Shown in pieces: positions 26,211 to 34,483 of a stretch of 64,000 nucleotides of DNA. Position 1 is the stretch's first letter; the number at the start of each line of letters is the position of its first letter. The stretch lies in the NCBI GenBank assembly GCA_036676295.1, contig JAKFDE010000016.1:186001-250000 (forward strand), in the 5' to 3' direction. The position numbers were made by a program, and so were the translations under genes. The notes beneath the pieces were generated by a model. The model was given only the letters and a program-made list of their open reading frames with translations. It did not search any database and had not been told where the DNA came from. Source of the DNA: UBA4416 sp036676295. GTDB lineage: Bacteria; Bacteroidota; Bacteroidia; B-17B0; Aurantibacillaceae.

Positions 26211-26297
26211 CGGAAAAATAACTCTTAAATGTAACAATAAGTGATAAATACTTCAAGTTTATTTTACAAAAATTCCTATACTTGAATTGTTATAAAA

Positions 26298-27815
26298 ATG
26301 TCGAAATACGATGCCGTCATAATTGGAAGCGGGCTTGGTGGCCTTTGTTCAGCTTATATATTAGCTAAGGAAGGCATGCGAGTTTGTGTTTTGGAAAAAA
26401 ACCGACAAATTGGAGGCTCTCTTCAAATTTTTAGTCGCGATAAAACCATTTTTGATACAGGCGTTCATTATATAGGTGGCTTAAGCGAAGGCCAAAACCT
26501 GAACGCTTACTTTAAGTATTTTAATTTATTGGAAGACCTTAAATTACAACGACTGGATGAAAATGGATATGATATCATTTCTTTTAAAGGTGATGAACAG
26601 CTATATCCTCATGCCCAAGGCTACAATAATTTTGTAGAGCAATTAGCAAAGATCTTTCCGCAGGAGCGAAAATCACTTGAAAACTATGTTCAGAAAATAC
26701 GAGAAGTATGTGATGCTTTTCCGATGTATAATTTATCTAGTAAATCAAAAGATCATCTCAATCCCTGGTATTTAGAAACAGATGCAAAAACAGCTATCGA
26801 ATCTATGTTTACCGACAAAAAGCTACAACAAGTTATTGCCGGCAGTAATATATTATATGCCGGTGTTCCGGGTAAAACACCATTTTTTGTTCATGCTTTA
26901 GTGGTCAATTCGTACATTGAAAGTTCCTACAGATGCATTGATGGCAGTTCGCAAATAGCAAAGATCATGAGCCAAAATATTAAAAAAATGGGAGGTGATG
27001 TGTTTAATTATAGCGAAGCTGTTAAATTTCATTTTAATAATAGTGAGATAGAATCTGTGGAATTAAGTAATGGCGAACGCATTGAGGGGAAACTGTTTAT
27101 TTCAGGAATTGATTTGAGTAAAACAGTAGATATGGTAGAGGGTCCGCAATTAAGAGGTGCTTATAAAAACCGAATTAAAAATCTGGAAAACACGATCTCT
27201 TCTTTTTTAGTAAATGTGGTTTTAAAACCAGAATCATTTCCACATTTAAATCATAACCTCTATCATTTTGATGCTCCCGATGTTTGGAGCGGACCAAGCT
27301 ACACAAGCAAATCCTGGCCGGAGAATATTGGTGTATTTGGAACAACGAGTTCTAAACATCCAAATTATACGGAAAATTTTACAGCCATGGCTTATATGCG
27401 ATTTGAGGAATGTGAAAAATGGTCGCATACCAAAAACATCATACCAAATCAAAATAATTATAGAGGAGATGATTATGAGGCTTTTAAAATTGAAAAGGCA
27501 GAAAAAATTTTTAATGTACTTGAAGAACGATTACCTGGCATTAGATCAAAAATACACACCTACAGTTGCGCCACTCCTTTAACCTATCGCGATTATATTG
27601 GATCCACGGATGGCACTTTATATGGTGTGTTAAAAGATTATAAAGATCCACAAAAAACATTTATCACTGCAAAAACAAAAATCAACAATCTGTTTTTAAC
27701 AGGACAAAACTTAAATTTGCATGGTGTAATGGGAGTAACATTAAGTGCTGCGATAACTTGCAGTGATATATTAGGCCACCCATATTTAATTAATAAAATT
27801 AAGAAAGGAAATTAA
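26298..27815 (+). CDS. FAD-dependent oxidoreductase, phytoene desaturase / retinol saturase-like
   Basis: A 505-residue flavoprotein of the CrtI/RetSat superfamily. The N-terminal dinucleotide fold has GSGLGGLCSAYILAKEG (11-27) and VLEKNRQIGG, followed by the FDTGVHYIGG segment typical of all-trans-retinol 13,14-reductase-like proteins. The C-terminal FAD contact is LFLTGQNLNLHGVMG. It would saturate, desaturate or isomerise a polyene, but no carotenoid genes are nearby and the substrate is unknown. The flavoredoxin-like gene 78 bp downstream on the same strand may belong to the same unit. Confidence 0.85.
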   Translation: MSKYDAVIIGSGLGGLCSAYILAKEGMRVCVLEKNRQIGGSLQIFSRDKTIFDTGVHYIGGLSEGQNLNAYFKYFNLLEDLKLQRLDENGYDIISFKGDEQLYPHAQGYNNFVEQLAKIFPQERKSLENYVQKIREVCDAFPMYNLSSKSKDHLNPWYLETDAKTAIESMFTDKKLQQVIAGSNILYAGVPGKTPFFVHALVVNSYIESSYRCIDGSSQIAKIMSQNIKKMGGDVFNYSEAVKFHFNNSEIESVELSNGERIEGKLFISGIDLSKTVDMVEGPQLRGAYKNRIKNLENTISSFLVNVVLKPESFPHLNHNLYHFDAPDVWSGPSYTSKSWPENIGVFGTTSSKHPNYTENFTAMAYMRFEECEKWSHTKNIIPNQNNYRGDDYEAFKIEKAEKIFNVLEERLPGIRSKIHTYSCATPLTYRDYIGSTDGTLYGVLKDYKDPQKTFITAKTKINNLFLTGQNLNLHGVMGVTLSAAITCSDILGHPYLINKIKKGN

Positions 27816-27862
27816 AGTGCTATCACAACAAAAAAGAACAACTCTCAATAAATTAGAACATC

Positions 27863-27890
27863 AACTTATAACTCATAACTTATAATTAAT
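27863..27890. repeat. Heptad (7-bp period) degenerate tandem repeat
   Basis: AACTTAT-AACTCAT-AACTTAT-AATTAAT: four units of period 7, ending 3 bp before the ATG of the flavoredoxin-like gene. Confidence 0.55.
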
Positions 27891-27893
27891 CTC

Positions 27894-28739
27894 ATGTTAT
27901 CTATAATTCCAAACGAAACTCCGGTTCCACAATTACATCAATATTTATTAGGCGCTGTTGGCCCTCGTCCTATTTGTTTTGCAAGCACTGTTGATGCACA
28001 AGGCAATCATAATTTAGCACCGTTTAGTTTCTTTAATGTATTTTCTGCAAAACCTCCTATTGCTATTTTTTCGCCTAACTTAAGCGGCAAAACAGGTAAT
28101 GCAAAAGACACGCACTTGAATTTGAAAGAAGTGCCTGAATGTGTGATCAATATTGTGAATTACAATATGGTGCATCAAATGAGTTTGGCAAGTAGTCCAT
28201 ATCCAAAAGGGATTAGTGAGTTTGAAAAAGCAGGATTTACAGCTATTGCTTCTGACATAGTAAAACCAATGCGTGTGAAAGAAAGCCCGGTACAAATGGA
28301 ATGTAAAGTGTTTGAAGTAAAAGAAATTGGGAATTGTAATTTAGTGATGTGTGAAATTGTAAAAATCCATATTGATGAAACAATATTAGGTGCTAATGGA
28401 TTAATTGATCAACAAAAAATAGATCTGGTTGCGCGTATGGGTGGTAATTGGTATTGCCGTGCTCATGGCGATGCTTTATTTGAAATTGAAAAACCAATTA
28501 CCACTATTGGCATTGGCGTTGATACCATTCCTGTAAATATTAGAAACAGTGAAGTACTTACAGGAAATAATTTAGGACAATTAGGTAATATAGAAGTATT
28601 ACCAACACCGGAAGAAATAACAAAATACAATACAGAGCATAAAACAAGTTTTGCCAATGAAACTGAAAAACACCTTTATGCTAAAGCATTATTAAACTTA
28701 AATCAGGTAAAAGAAGCCTGGTGTGTATTGTTAGCATAA
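27894..28739 (+). CDS. Flavin reductase family protein (flavoredoxin-like FMN-binding split barrel)
   Basis: A 281-residue protein with the FMN-binding split-barrel fold. Characteristic are GAVGPRPICFASTVDAQG, the NLAPFSFFNVFS motif, and the KDTHLNLKEVPECVINIV segment; SASPYPKG-type sequence (SSPYPKG) follows. It would bind FMN and transfer electrons, or reduce flavin for a partner. The C-terminal extension (about 215-281) is of the longer flavoredoxin-like type. The heptad repeat sits directly upstream of its start, in the expected translation-initiation region. Confidence 0.87.
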   Translation: MLSIIPNETPVPQLHQYLLGAVGPRPICFASTVDAQGNHNLAPFSFFNVFSAKPPIAIFSPNLSGKTGNAKDTHLNLKEVPECVINIVNYNMVHQMSLASSPYPKGISEFEKAGFTAIASDIVKPMRVKESPVQMECKVFEVKEIGNCNLVMCEIVKIHIDETILGANGLIDQQKIDLVARMGGNWYCRAHGDALFEIEKPITTIGIGVDTIPVNIRNSEVLTGNNLGQLGNIEVLPTPEEITKYNTEHKTSFANETEKHLYAKALLNLNQVKEAWCVLLA

Positions 28740-28798
28740 ACTGATTTATATTAGTTTTTAAAATGACCAATGTTTTAATTTATATTTTTTGTTTCTAA

Positions 28799-28806
28799 TA
28801 TCTTTG
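28799..28806 (+). promoter_or_regulatory. Minus-7 element (TATCTTTG) for the DUF465 gene
   Basis: Exact TAnnTTTG match, 23 bp before the ATG at 28830. The minus-33 element is not clear. Confidence 0.45.
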
Positions 28807-28829
28807 CTGTACAACCAAAACTAAGCAAA

Positions 28830-29060
28830 ATGGAAAAGCACGATTTATTACACGAATTTCCTGAAATGAAGGAAAAAATTCATGAGTTAAAAACATCAGA
28901 TACTACTTTTAAAAAATTATTTGATGAGTATCATGATGTTGACCATGAAATTCATAGTTATGAAAGTGGGGCTACAGCTACTACCGATGAGCATCTGAAC
29001 GAATTAAGAATGAAACGCGTTAATTTAAAAGATACTCTTTACTCCTATTTAAAAAATTAA
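28830..29060 (+). CDS. DUF465 (YdcH-like) small protein
   Basis: A 76-residue highly charged helical protein starting MEKHDLLHEFPEMKEKIHEL, the usual DUF465 beginning, and ending in LRMKRVNLKDTLYSYL, which matches the family pattern of a paired alpha-hairpin. Function is unknown. It has its own minus-7 element and a strong terminator, making it a one-gene unit. Confidence 0.85.
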   Translation: MEKHDLLHEFPEMKEKIHELKTSDTTFKKLFDEYHDVDHEIHSYESGATATTDEHLNELRMKRVNLKDTLYSYLKN

Positions 29061-29075
29061 AAAAATCTATTATTT

Positions 29076-29112
29076 AATGCCCACAATTGTTTTCAGTTGT
29101 GGGCATTTTATT
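29076..29112 (+). terminator. Rho-independent terminator after the DUF465 gene
   Basis: Stem AATGCCCACAA/TTGTGGGCATT (29076-29086 and 29097-29107) with a T-rich 3' side. Confidence 0.9.
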
Positions 29113-29144
29113 TTAATTTAAGGCCTACTTAAAAGTAAAGCTAA

Positions 29145-29645
29145 ATGAAACCTATCAAATTCTCTACTCACATTGATAAACTAAGTTATTTAAATACTTT
29201 TTATCTGGAGATCTCTGCTGATGTGGTAAAGAAAATTGGCGGTATTGGCAAACAACGTTTGATCTGTGAAGTAAATAAAGCGATTAAATTTCAATGTGGA
29301 TTAATGTCGTTAAGCGAAGGCAGAGCTTACATTTCCATTAATAGTAAACGCATGAAAGAATTGGGTGTTGGAAAGGGTGATACTGTAAATGTTATTCTAA
29401 CCGAAGACCATAGTGAATATGGCGTGGATGTGCCGGAAGAATTAATTGAACTATTTAAACAAGACCCCGAGGGTAAACGCCGTTTTGATCTGTTAAAACC
29501 AGGCATGCAACGTTATATTTTAAATTACGTGAACACTGTAAAAAGCGTGCAGCTAAGAGTTGAAAGAGCCTTTTTACTTATTTCTAACCTAAAAAGGTTA
29601 CCGGAAGGAAAAGAAACTTTCAGAGAGATGCTTGGTAAGGAATAA
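29145..29645 (+). CDS. DUF1905 / YdeI (OmpD-associated) family protein
   Basis: A 166-residue cytoplasmic protein. The N-terminal about 1-90 is a DUF1905 beta-domain (FYLEISADVVKKIGG ... LGVGKGDTVNVIL). The C-terminal helical part (VPEELIELFKQDPEGKRRFDLL ... FLLISNLKRLPEG) matches the YdeI/bacteriocin-protection domain. Function is not established. A related small-domain gene (DUF1801) lies at 19.8 kb. Confidence 0.82.
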   Translation: MKPIKFSTHIDKLSYLNTFYLEISADVVKKIGGIGKQRLICEVNKAIKFQCGLMSLSEGRAYISINSKRMKELGVGKGDTVNVILTEDHSEYGVDVPEELIELFKQDPEGKRRFDLLKPGMQRYILNYVNTVKSVQLRVERAFLLISNLKRLPEGKETFREMLGKE

Positions 29646-29668
29646 AAAAAGGGAGAACAAATTCTCCC
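29644..29668 (-). terminator. Rho-independent terminator of the M49 peptidase gene
   Basis: GGGAGAA/TTCTCCC stem (29651-29657 and 29662-29668) followed on the minus strand by seven Ts; it may also serve the convergent gene weakly. Confidence 0.85.
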
Positions 29669-29696
29669 TAAATTACAACTAGATAATGAGTGTAAA

Positions 29697-31763
29697 CTAA
29701 TTCTCTACCGGTAAGTAGCTGTATTTTTTACCATACTCCATCATTTGTTTCATAAAGCTTTTAGGATATTCCACTTTTACATTCATAATCTTTCCTTCCT
29801 TCATCACAGGAGTTAATTTAGGCTGAATAAACCCTTGGTATGGAGCCATACCTAATTTCTTGTAACGCTCCAATACTTCAGTATGCAAAGCTAAGTCTAC
29901 TTTTACACCATAATTTTCGATCAGGTCTTTTCCTGCTTGATAATCTCCTTGAGATTTAATACGTTGAATTTCCTTTAATAATTCACCAAACAATACACGT
30001 AATTTAAGATAATCATTTACCACAAAATATGTTTTTCCATTCTCTACTTTTTTCTCAATAACGTTTTCAGCCTTACCTTTTTCGTAAGCCCATTTCGCTA
30101 CCATTTGACGGTTACGCATGTGCGCTTCTTCAATGTTATCGCCTAATTTTAAGCGTGACAATTGCACCATTAAACCTTTAGTAATGTATTCATCATAAGA
30201 AGCTTTACCGTAATCCAAAGAAGGCATTACGCCTAATTCCACCAACTTATTATCCATCAAATAATATAAAGCCACTAAATCAGCTCTTCCTTCTTCTAAA
30301 GCCGACGCATAATTTTTTAAAGTTTCATGCGGTTGTCCAATACCTTCTTCAATTTGTCCACTCGCATGACCAATCACTTCGTGCATGTCCGTATGTAATT
30401 TATCAGCTAAACCGGCATAGTTCAATACATTTTTTCGAATCACATCATTATAATAAAACTCATTCACTACACTTCCACCGGCAGCCTGATCATACGCTTC
30501 TACAATGTTTCCTAAATTCACCGATTTAGAGCCATGTGTTTCACGGATCCACTCATTGTTTGGTAAGTTAATTCCAATAGGTGTGCTTGGAGCCGCATCA
30601 CCGCTTTCCATTACCGCATTAATAACTTTAGCCGAAATACCTTTAACATTTTTCTTTTTATGCTGAGGCAATAAGGTTGAATTGTCTTCGAACCATTGTG
30701 CGTTAGCACCGATCATTGCAATACGTTTAGACGCTTCAAAATCTTTAACAGATACAACGGATTCAAAAGAACCTTTTTTTCCTAATGGATCTTCATATAC
30801 TTCAATGAAACCATTTACCACATCAATGGCACTTTGTGTATCTTTTACCCAAGCAATATTATATTCATCAAAATCTTTTAAAGAACCTGACTTATAGAAT
30901 ACGACTAATTTTTCTAAAGCTAATTTTTGTTCAGGGTTCTCTGCTACAGTAATTGCTTTCTCTAACCAATACACCATTTTTTCAATTGCTTGAGTGTACA
31001 TGCCACCAACTTTCCACACTTTCTCAACGATCACACCATTCTCTTTAACCAGCTTACTGTTTAAGCCAAGCATTACCGGTGTTTTAGAATTTTTGTCCGT
31101 AAGTTTTTCATAAAAAGCTATGGCTTCTTCCTGATTTACTCCTTCATAAAAATTAACTGCTGAACTAGTGATAAGATCTTTACCGGCATCTAAACTCACT
31201 TTTTTGGCGGCTATGTTTGGATCAAAAATAATTTGTGTTAAACGCGCAATAAACGCTTCTTTAGTTTCACCTTGTTTAAGTGGCAATACTTTAGCATCAA
31301 AAGCCTTCACCTGATTAACAAAAAAAGCTTGCGAAAATTCGGGCATGATCTTATCGCTGCTATAATGATGATGAATACCATTACTAAACCAAACGCGTTT
31401 GGTATACACTAAAAAGTTTTTATAATCTTTCGAATTAACATCACCTTTATAGTTAGATATTATAGTTTCTAATACTTTACGGATCGTTAAATTGTATTTA
31501 TAATTTTGATCCCAGTTAATATCTCTGCCACATAAAGCTGCTTCAGATAAATAATATAATAATTCTTTTTGTTGTAATGATAATTGGTCAAATCCCGGAA
31601 TCTCATATCTCAAGATCCTTAAGTCTGAGAATTGCTCAGTAACGTATTGAAACGCTTTTTCGGATTTTGCTTTAGCAGCTTGTTTTTGTGCCATAGCATT
31701 ATTAGAATGTACTGATAACAATAAAGTTACAGCCATTGGCAATATTAAATGTTTTGTGGTCAT
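29697..31763 (-). CDS. Dipeptidyl-peptidase III-like zinc peptidase (family M49), secreted
   Basis: A 688-residue M49 peptidase with signal peptide (residues 1-25, ending NNAMAQ). The zinc motif HEVIGH (461-466) is of the six-residue HExxGH type found only in this family, with the distal Glu in EEGRAD (490-495). It would release dipeptides from the N-terminus of short peptides in the periplasm. Similar Bacteroidota proteins are sometimes mislabelled as dihydrofolate reductase. It has its own promoter (31782-31814) and terminator. Confidence 0.92.
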   Translation of the reverse strand: MTTKHLILPMAVTLLLSVHSNNAMAQKQAAKAKSEKAFQYVTEQFSDLRILRYEIPGFDQLSLQQKELLYYLSEAALCGRDINWDQNYKYNLTIRKVLETIISNYKGDVNSKDYKNFLVYTKRVWFSNGIHHHYSSDKIMPEFSQAFFVNQVKAFDAKVLPLKQGETKEAFIARLTQIIFDPNIAAKKVSLDAGKDLITSSAVNFYEGVNQEEAIAFYEKLTDKNSKTPVMLGLNSKLVKENGVIVEKVWKVGGMYTQAIEKMVYWLEKAITVAENPEQKLALEKLVVFYKSGSLKDFDEYNIAWVKDTQSAIDVVNGFIEVYEDPLGKKGSFESVVSVKDFEASKRIAMIGANAQWFEDNSTLLPQHKKKNVKGISAKVINAVMESGDAAPSTPIGINLPNNEWIRETHGSKSVNLGNIVEAYDQAAGGSVVNEFYYNDVIRKNVLNYAGLADKLHTDMHEVIGHASGQIEEGIGQPHETLKNYASALEEGRADLVALYYLMDNKLVELGVMPSLDYGKASYDEYITKGLMVQLSRLKLGDNIEEAHMRNRQMVAKWAYEKGKAENVIEKKVENGKTYFVVNDYLKLRVLFGELLKEIQRIKSQGDYQAGKDLIENYGVKVDLALHTEVLERYKKLGMAPYQGFIQPKLTPVMKEGKIMNVKVEYPKSFMKQMMEYGKKYSYLPVEN

Positions 31764-31781
31764 GTTTTAAAAATTAGTACA

Positions 31782-31814
31782 CAAGGTTAGTATTTTTTAA
31801 AGGCTTTTCCAAGA
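31782..31814 (-). promoter_or_regulatory. Promoter of the M49 peptidase gene
   Basis: On the minus strand TCTTGG (31814-31809), 19 nt, then TAACCTTG (31789-31782), one mismatch from TAnnTTTG; ATG 19 bp further on. Confidence 0.5.
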
Positions 31815-31815
31815 C

Positions 31816-31846
31816 TTTTGACCCATTTGTTTTTTGGTTATATTTG
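31816..31846 (+). promoter_or_regulatory. Promoter of the secreted unknown gene at 31853
   Basis: TTTTG (31816-31820), 18 nt, TATATTTG (31839-31846): a full Bacteroidota consensus. It is back to back with the divergent promoter and ends six bases before the GTG start codon. Confidence 0.65.
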
Positions 31847-31852
31847 TGAGAA

Positions 31853-33349
31853 GTGTTTAAAAGATCATACATAATTATAGCTCTGCTCTTAATGGTCATG
31901 GCAGGTAAAAGCCAAAACATCAAGAGGGATTTATTGCAAGCCAATTCTTTGTTGTACAAACAATCAGTATACGTTTATGGTTACGAAACACAAAAGAACA
32001 ACTTAGTATTTAAATGTTTTTCGTACAGTAGCAACCTTCAGATAAAAGACAGCGCAGAATTCAATTTAGGGAAACATGCTCCATCTGATTTTTTAGAAAT
32101 TAGTGCGGATACTTTACATGAAGTCCTTAATTTTTATTTTCAAATATCTGATCAAAAAAATGTAGTCACCTTATTACGTTTAAATAAACAATTAGAAAAA
32201 ATTTGTTCTACCGAAAATTATGATGCCAATCACATCAATTCGATAAGCGCCTTTGATGATGAGACCTATAGCTTTAAAGAAGATCTGTACATCATTAAAA
32301 CAAATCAAACAGACACCGCAGGAAAACAATTCTATTTATCTAAATACCATGTTCAAAATATGGCCAAACCATTTGAATATGATTTTAAATGGCAATTTGC
32401 TTTTGAAAAAAAACACATCCATCGCGCTTCCATTGTTTATGCCGATTCGAACTATGTAATGATTTACGCCCATGTATTTGATGGTATTAAAAAAGGACAA
32501 TGGATCTTAAGAATTAACGCTAACACCGGAGAACTGATCAAAGGCACAAAGTTAAATCCTAAGGGAGATGATCGACTATTCCTAATGTCTAATATGATCT
32601 ATACTAAAAAAACGGATGGCATTGATGTGATAGGAAGTATCTACACACCCGACATGATCGATTTTAAAGACAAAAAATCAAACTTTGTAAACCTTTCAAA
32701 ACAAAATAAACTATTTCTTGTATGTATTGATAACAAAGGTGAAATTACCAGCAGAGCAGAGAAATTAGTTGCCTTACCCATTCAAACTAATACGGGTAAG
32801 TTACTAATGTCTTACCATGTTAAGATCAGAGAATTCAAAAAAACAAGCCTAACTGATTTTGACGTATGGACTGATCTATATGAGCGAACTGAACCAAATA
32901 TTTTAAGCTATTACAGTTCCTGGCACTTTAATATTAAACCGGATGATGTGGATTACGCCATAACTCCTTCCAAATTTTTAGTGTCTACTAAAACTGTTCC
33001 AAAATTGATCAGTAGCGAAAAAGGTAATACGTATGGAAAATTCATCATGAACGACATTGGTGATTATGATAAATTCAAATACAAAAAACTTTTAAATTCT
33101 GTTGTCATAAAAACAGATAACAACGATGTCCCGGATCCTTATTATATTCTTAAAAAAGTAACACTGAGCAATGTTACCAAAAACTATTATTATGTATTTG
33201 TAGGCAAAAAAGGCTTAGAAAGTAAAGAGTTCCTTAAATCAGAACAGGGACAAAAAGCAAATCTGTATTTTCTAAAAGGCTTAAATTATATAAGCTTTAC
33301 CACCAATTCAGCTAATTCAGAGTTTGAACTAAAACTCAATGCACTCTAA
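31853..33349 (+). CDS. Secreted protein of unknown function (GTG start)
   Basis: I do not recognise a family. The 498-residue product begins with a clear signal peptide (MFKRSYIIIALLLMVMAGKSQ). The body alternates beta-strand-like segments with charged turns and repeats of the pattern seen in beta-propellers (for example QWILRINANTGELIKG), so an extracellular or periplasmic propeller-like fold is possible. The start must be GTG at 31853 because a TGA lies two codons upstream and the next ATG would cut the signal peptide. The promoter leaves almost no 5' leader. Its stop overlaps the convergent oxyR stop by four bases. Confidence 0.75.
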   Translation: MFKRSYIIIALLLMVMAGKSQNIKRDLLQANSLLYKQSVYVYGYETQKNNLVFKCFSYSSNLQIKDSAEFNLGKHAPSDFLEISADTLHEVLNFYFQISDQKNVVTLLRLNKQLEKICSTENYDANHINSISAFDDETYSFKEDLYIIKTNQTDTAGKQFYLSKYHVQNMAKPFEYDFKWQFAFEKKHIHRASIVYADSNYVMIYAHVFDGIKKGQWILRINANTGELIKGTKLNPKGDDRLFLMSNMIYTKKTDGIDVIGSIYTPDMIDFKDKKSNFVNLSKQNKLFLVCIDNKGEITSRAEKLVALPIQTNTGKLLMSYHVKIREFKKTSLTDFDVWTDLYERTEPNILSYYSSWHFNIKPDDVDYAITPSKFLVSTKTVPKLISSEKGNTYGKFIMNDIGDYDKFKYKKLLNSVVIKTDNNDVPDPYYILKKVTLSNVTKNYYYVFVGKKGLESKEFLKSEQGQKANLYFLKGLNYISFTTNSANSEFELKLNAL

Positions 33350-34284
33350 TCAAACTGTATAATATTGACTTGTTTTACCGTTTTCATGTCTTCCGGTATC
33401 ACCGACAAAATGCTTTGCTTTAAAACATCCACTAATCTTGCTTTAATAAACTCACGGTGTGTGATCACACTGATCTCTCTCACCGGAACCGGCTGCTTAA
33501 ATACTTTTAGCTTCTTTCTCTGACCGAGATTAAAATTTAACGTTGACAATTCGGGAACAATGGTTATTCCAAAATTAGTATCTACCATATTTCTCAATGT
33601 TTCAATACTTCCTGCTGCGTAATGAAAATGCTCTTCATGTTCGTGTTTCTTTTTTAATTCACAAAAATTCAATATCTGCGAACGCATGCAGTGCCCTTCT
33701 TCCAATAACCACAAACGGTCTACATCAATATCTTTAGGTAGCACATACTTTTTATCAAACCCTTTTTCTTGATTATTTACATACAGAAAATATTTTTCGT
33801 AAAACAATACTTGTTCATTAATAGAACTATCATTTAAAGGAGTCGCGAGAATACCCGCATCCAATTCGCCGGTTTTTAATTTTTGTATAATAACATCCGT
33901 GGTGTATTCATGCAGATTCAATTTTATTAATGGATATGATTTAACGAATTGTTTCAAAAATAGTGGTAACAAATAAGGCGCTAACGTAGGAATGATGCCT
34001 ATCTTCAATTCGCCGCTGATAATTCCTTTTTCTTCTTGAATCAGATCTTTTAATTGTTTTGACTCTGAAATGACTTTACGAGCCTGAGCAATTACCTTCT
34101 CTCCTATTTCAGTGGTTTTAACCGGCTGTTTACTTCTGTCAAATATCTTCACATTCAATTCTTCTTCGAGTTTTTTGATCATCATACTTAAGGTAGCCTG
34201 TGTTACAAAACAGGTTTCGGCTGCTTTTACAAAATTCTTAAGCTTATCAACGGCTATAATGTATTCTAATTGCTGCAAATTCAT
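33346..34284 (-). CDS. oxyR: OxyR, LysR-family peroxide sensor/activator
   Basis: The frame is open from 34386, but MNLQQLEYIIAVDKL at 34284 is the LysR start; 312 residues. The winged HTH spans 1-60. The redox cysteines fall at Cys199 and Cys208 (EGHCMRSQILNFC), the same numbers and spacing as in E. coli OxyR. It would be oxidised by H2O2 and activate katG, which is divergent next door. An ideal OxyR half-operator sits 3-19 bp upstream of its own start codon, implying autoregulation. The neighbourhood oxyR<>katG-osmC supports the call strongly. Confidence 0.94.
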   Translation of the reverse strand: MNLQQLEYIIAVDKLKNFVKAAETCFVTQATLSMMIKKLEEELNVKIFDRSKQPVKTTEIGEKVIAQARKVISESKQLKDLIQEEKGIISGELKIGIIPTLAPYLLPLFLKQFVKSYPLIKLNLHEYTTDVIIQKLKTGELDAGILATPLNDSSINEQVLFYEKYFLYVNNQEKGFDKKYVLPKDIDVDRLWLLEEGHCMRSQILNFCELKKKHEHEEHFHYAAGSIETLRNMVDTNFGITIVPELSTLNFNLGQRKKLKVFKQPVPVREISVITHREFIKARLVDVLKQSILSVIPEDMKTVKQVNIIQFD

Positions 34285-34286
34285 AA

Positions 34287-34303
34287 TATAGATTTTATCT
34301 ATA
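34287..34303. promoter_or_regulatory. OxyR binding site (ATAG-N7-CTAT palindrome)
   Basis: TATAGATTTTATCTATA is a perfect 17-bp palindrome and fits ATAGnTnnnAnCTAT, the OxyR half-operator, at every fixed position. It covers the region just downstream of the oxyR minus-7 element. A second arm seven bases further (34310-34324) is only weakly conserved. Confidence 0.65.
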
Positions 34304-34311
34304 CAAATATA
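34304..34311 (-). promoter_or_regulatory. Minus-7 element (TATATTTG) for oxyR
   Basis: Exact TAnnTTTG on the minus strand, 20 bp upstream of the oxyR ATG and abutting the OxyR palindrome. No convincing minus-33 element. Confidence 0.5.
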
Positions 34312-34316
34312 AATAA

Positions 34317-34356
34317 TATCAGTTTGATTGATAAATAATAATATTACAAATTTGTA
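34317..34356. promoter_or_regulatory. Two further palindromes in the oxyR-katG intergenic region
   Basis: TATCA-N7-TGATA (34317-34333) and the perfect TACAAATTTGTA (34345-34356). Both are of LysR-box size and may help katG activation; this is inference from position. Confidence 0.35.
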
Positions 34357-34483
34357 TCGTAACTTAAACCTAAATAAAATGAACATTAAAACCCTAATAG
34401 GGCTGTATCAAAGAATAAAAAATAGGGATATATAGTTCTTCTTTAAATAAATAATGGCGTTCTAATTTTAAAACCAATTAATT

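Noticed and set aside
34285..34386. N-terminal extension of oxyR by 34 residues
   Set aside because: It would place coding sequence over the OxyR palindrome and minus-7 element, and the LysR family start is at 34284.
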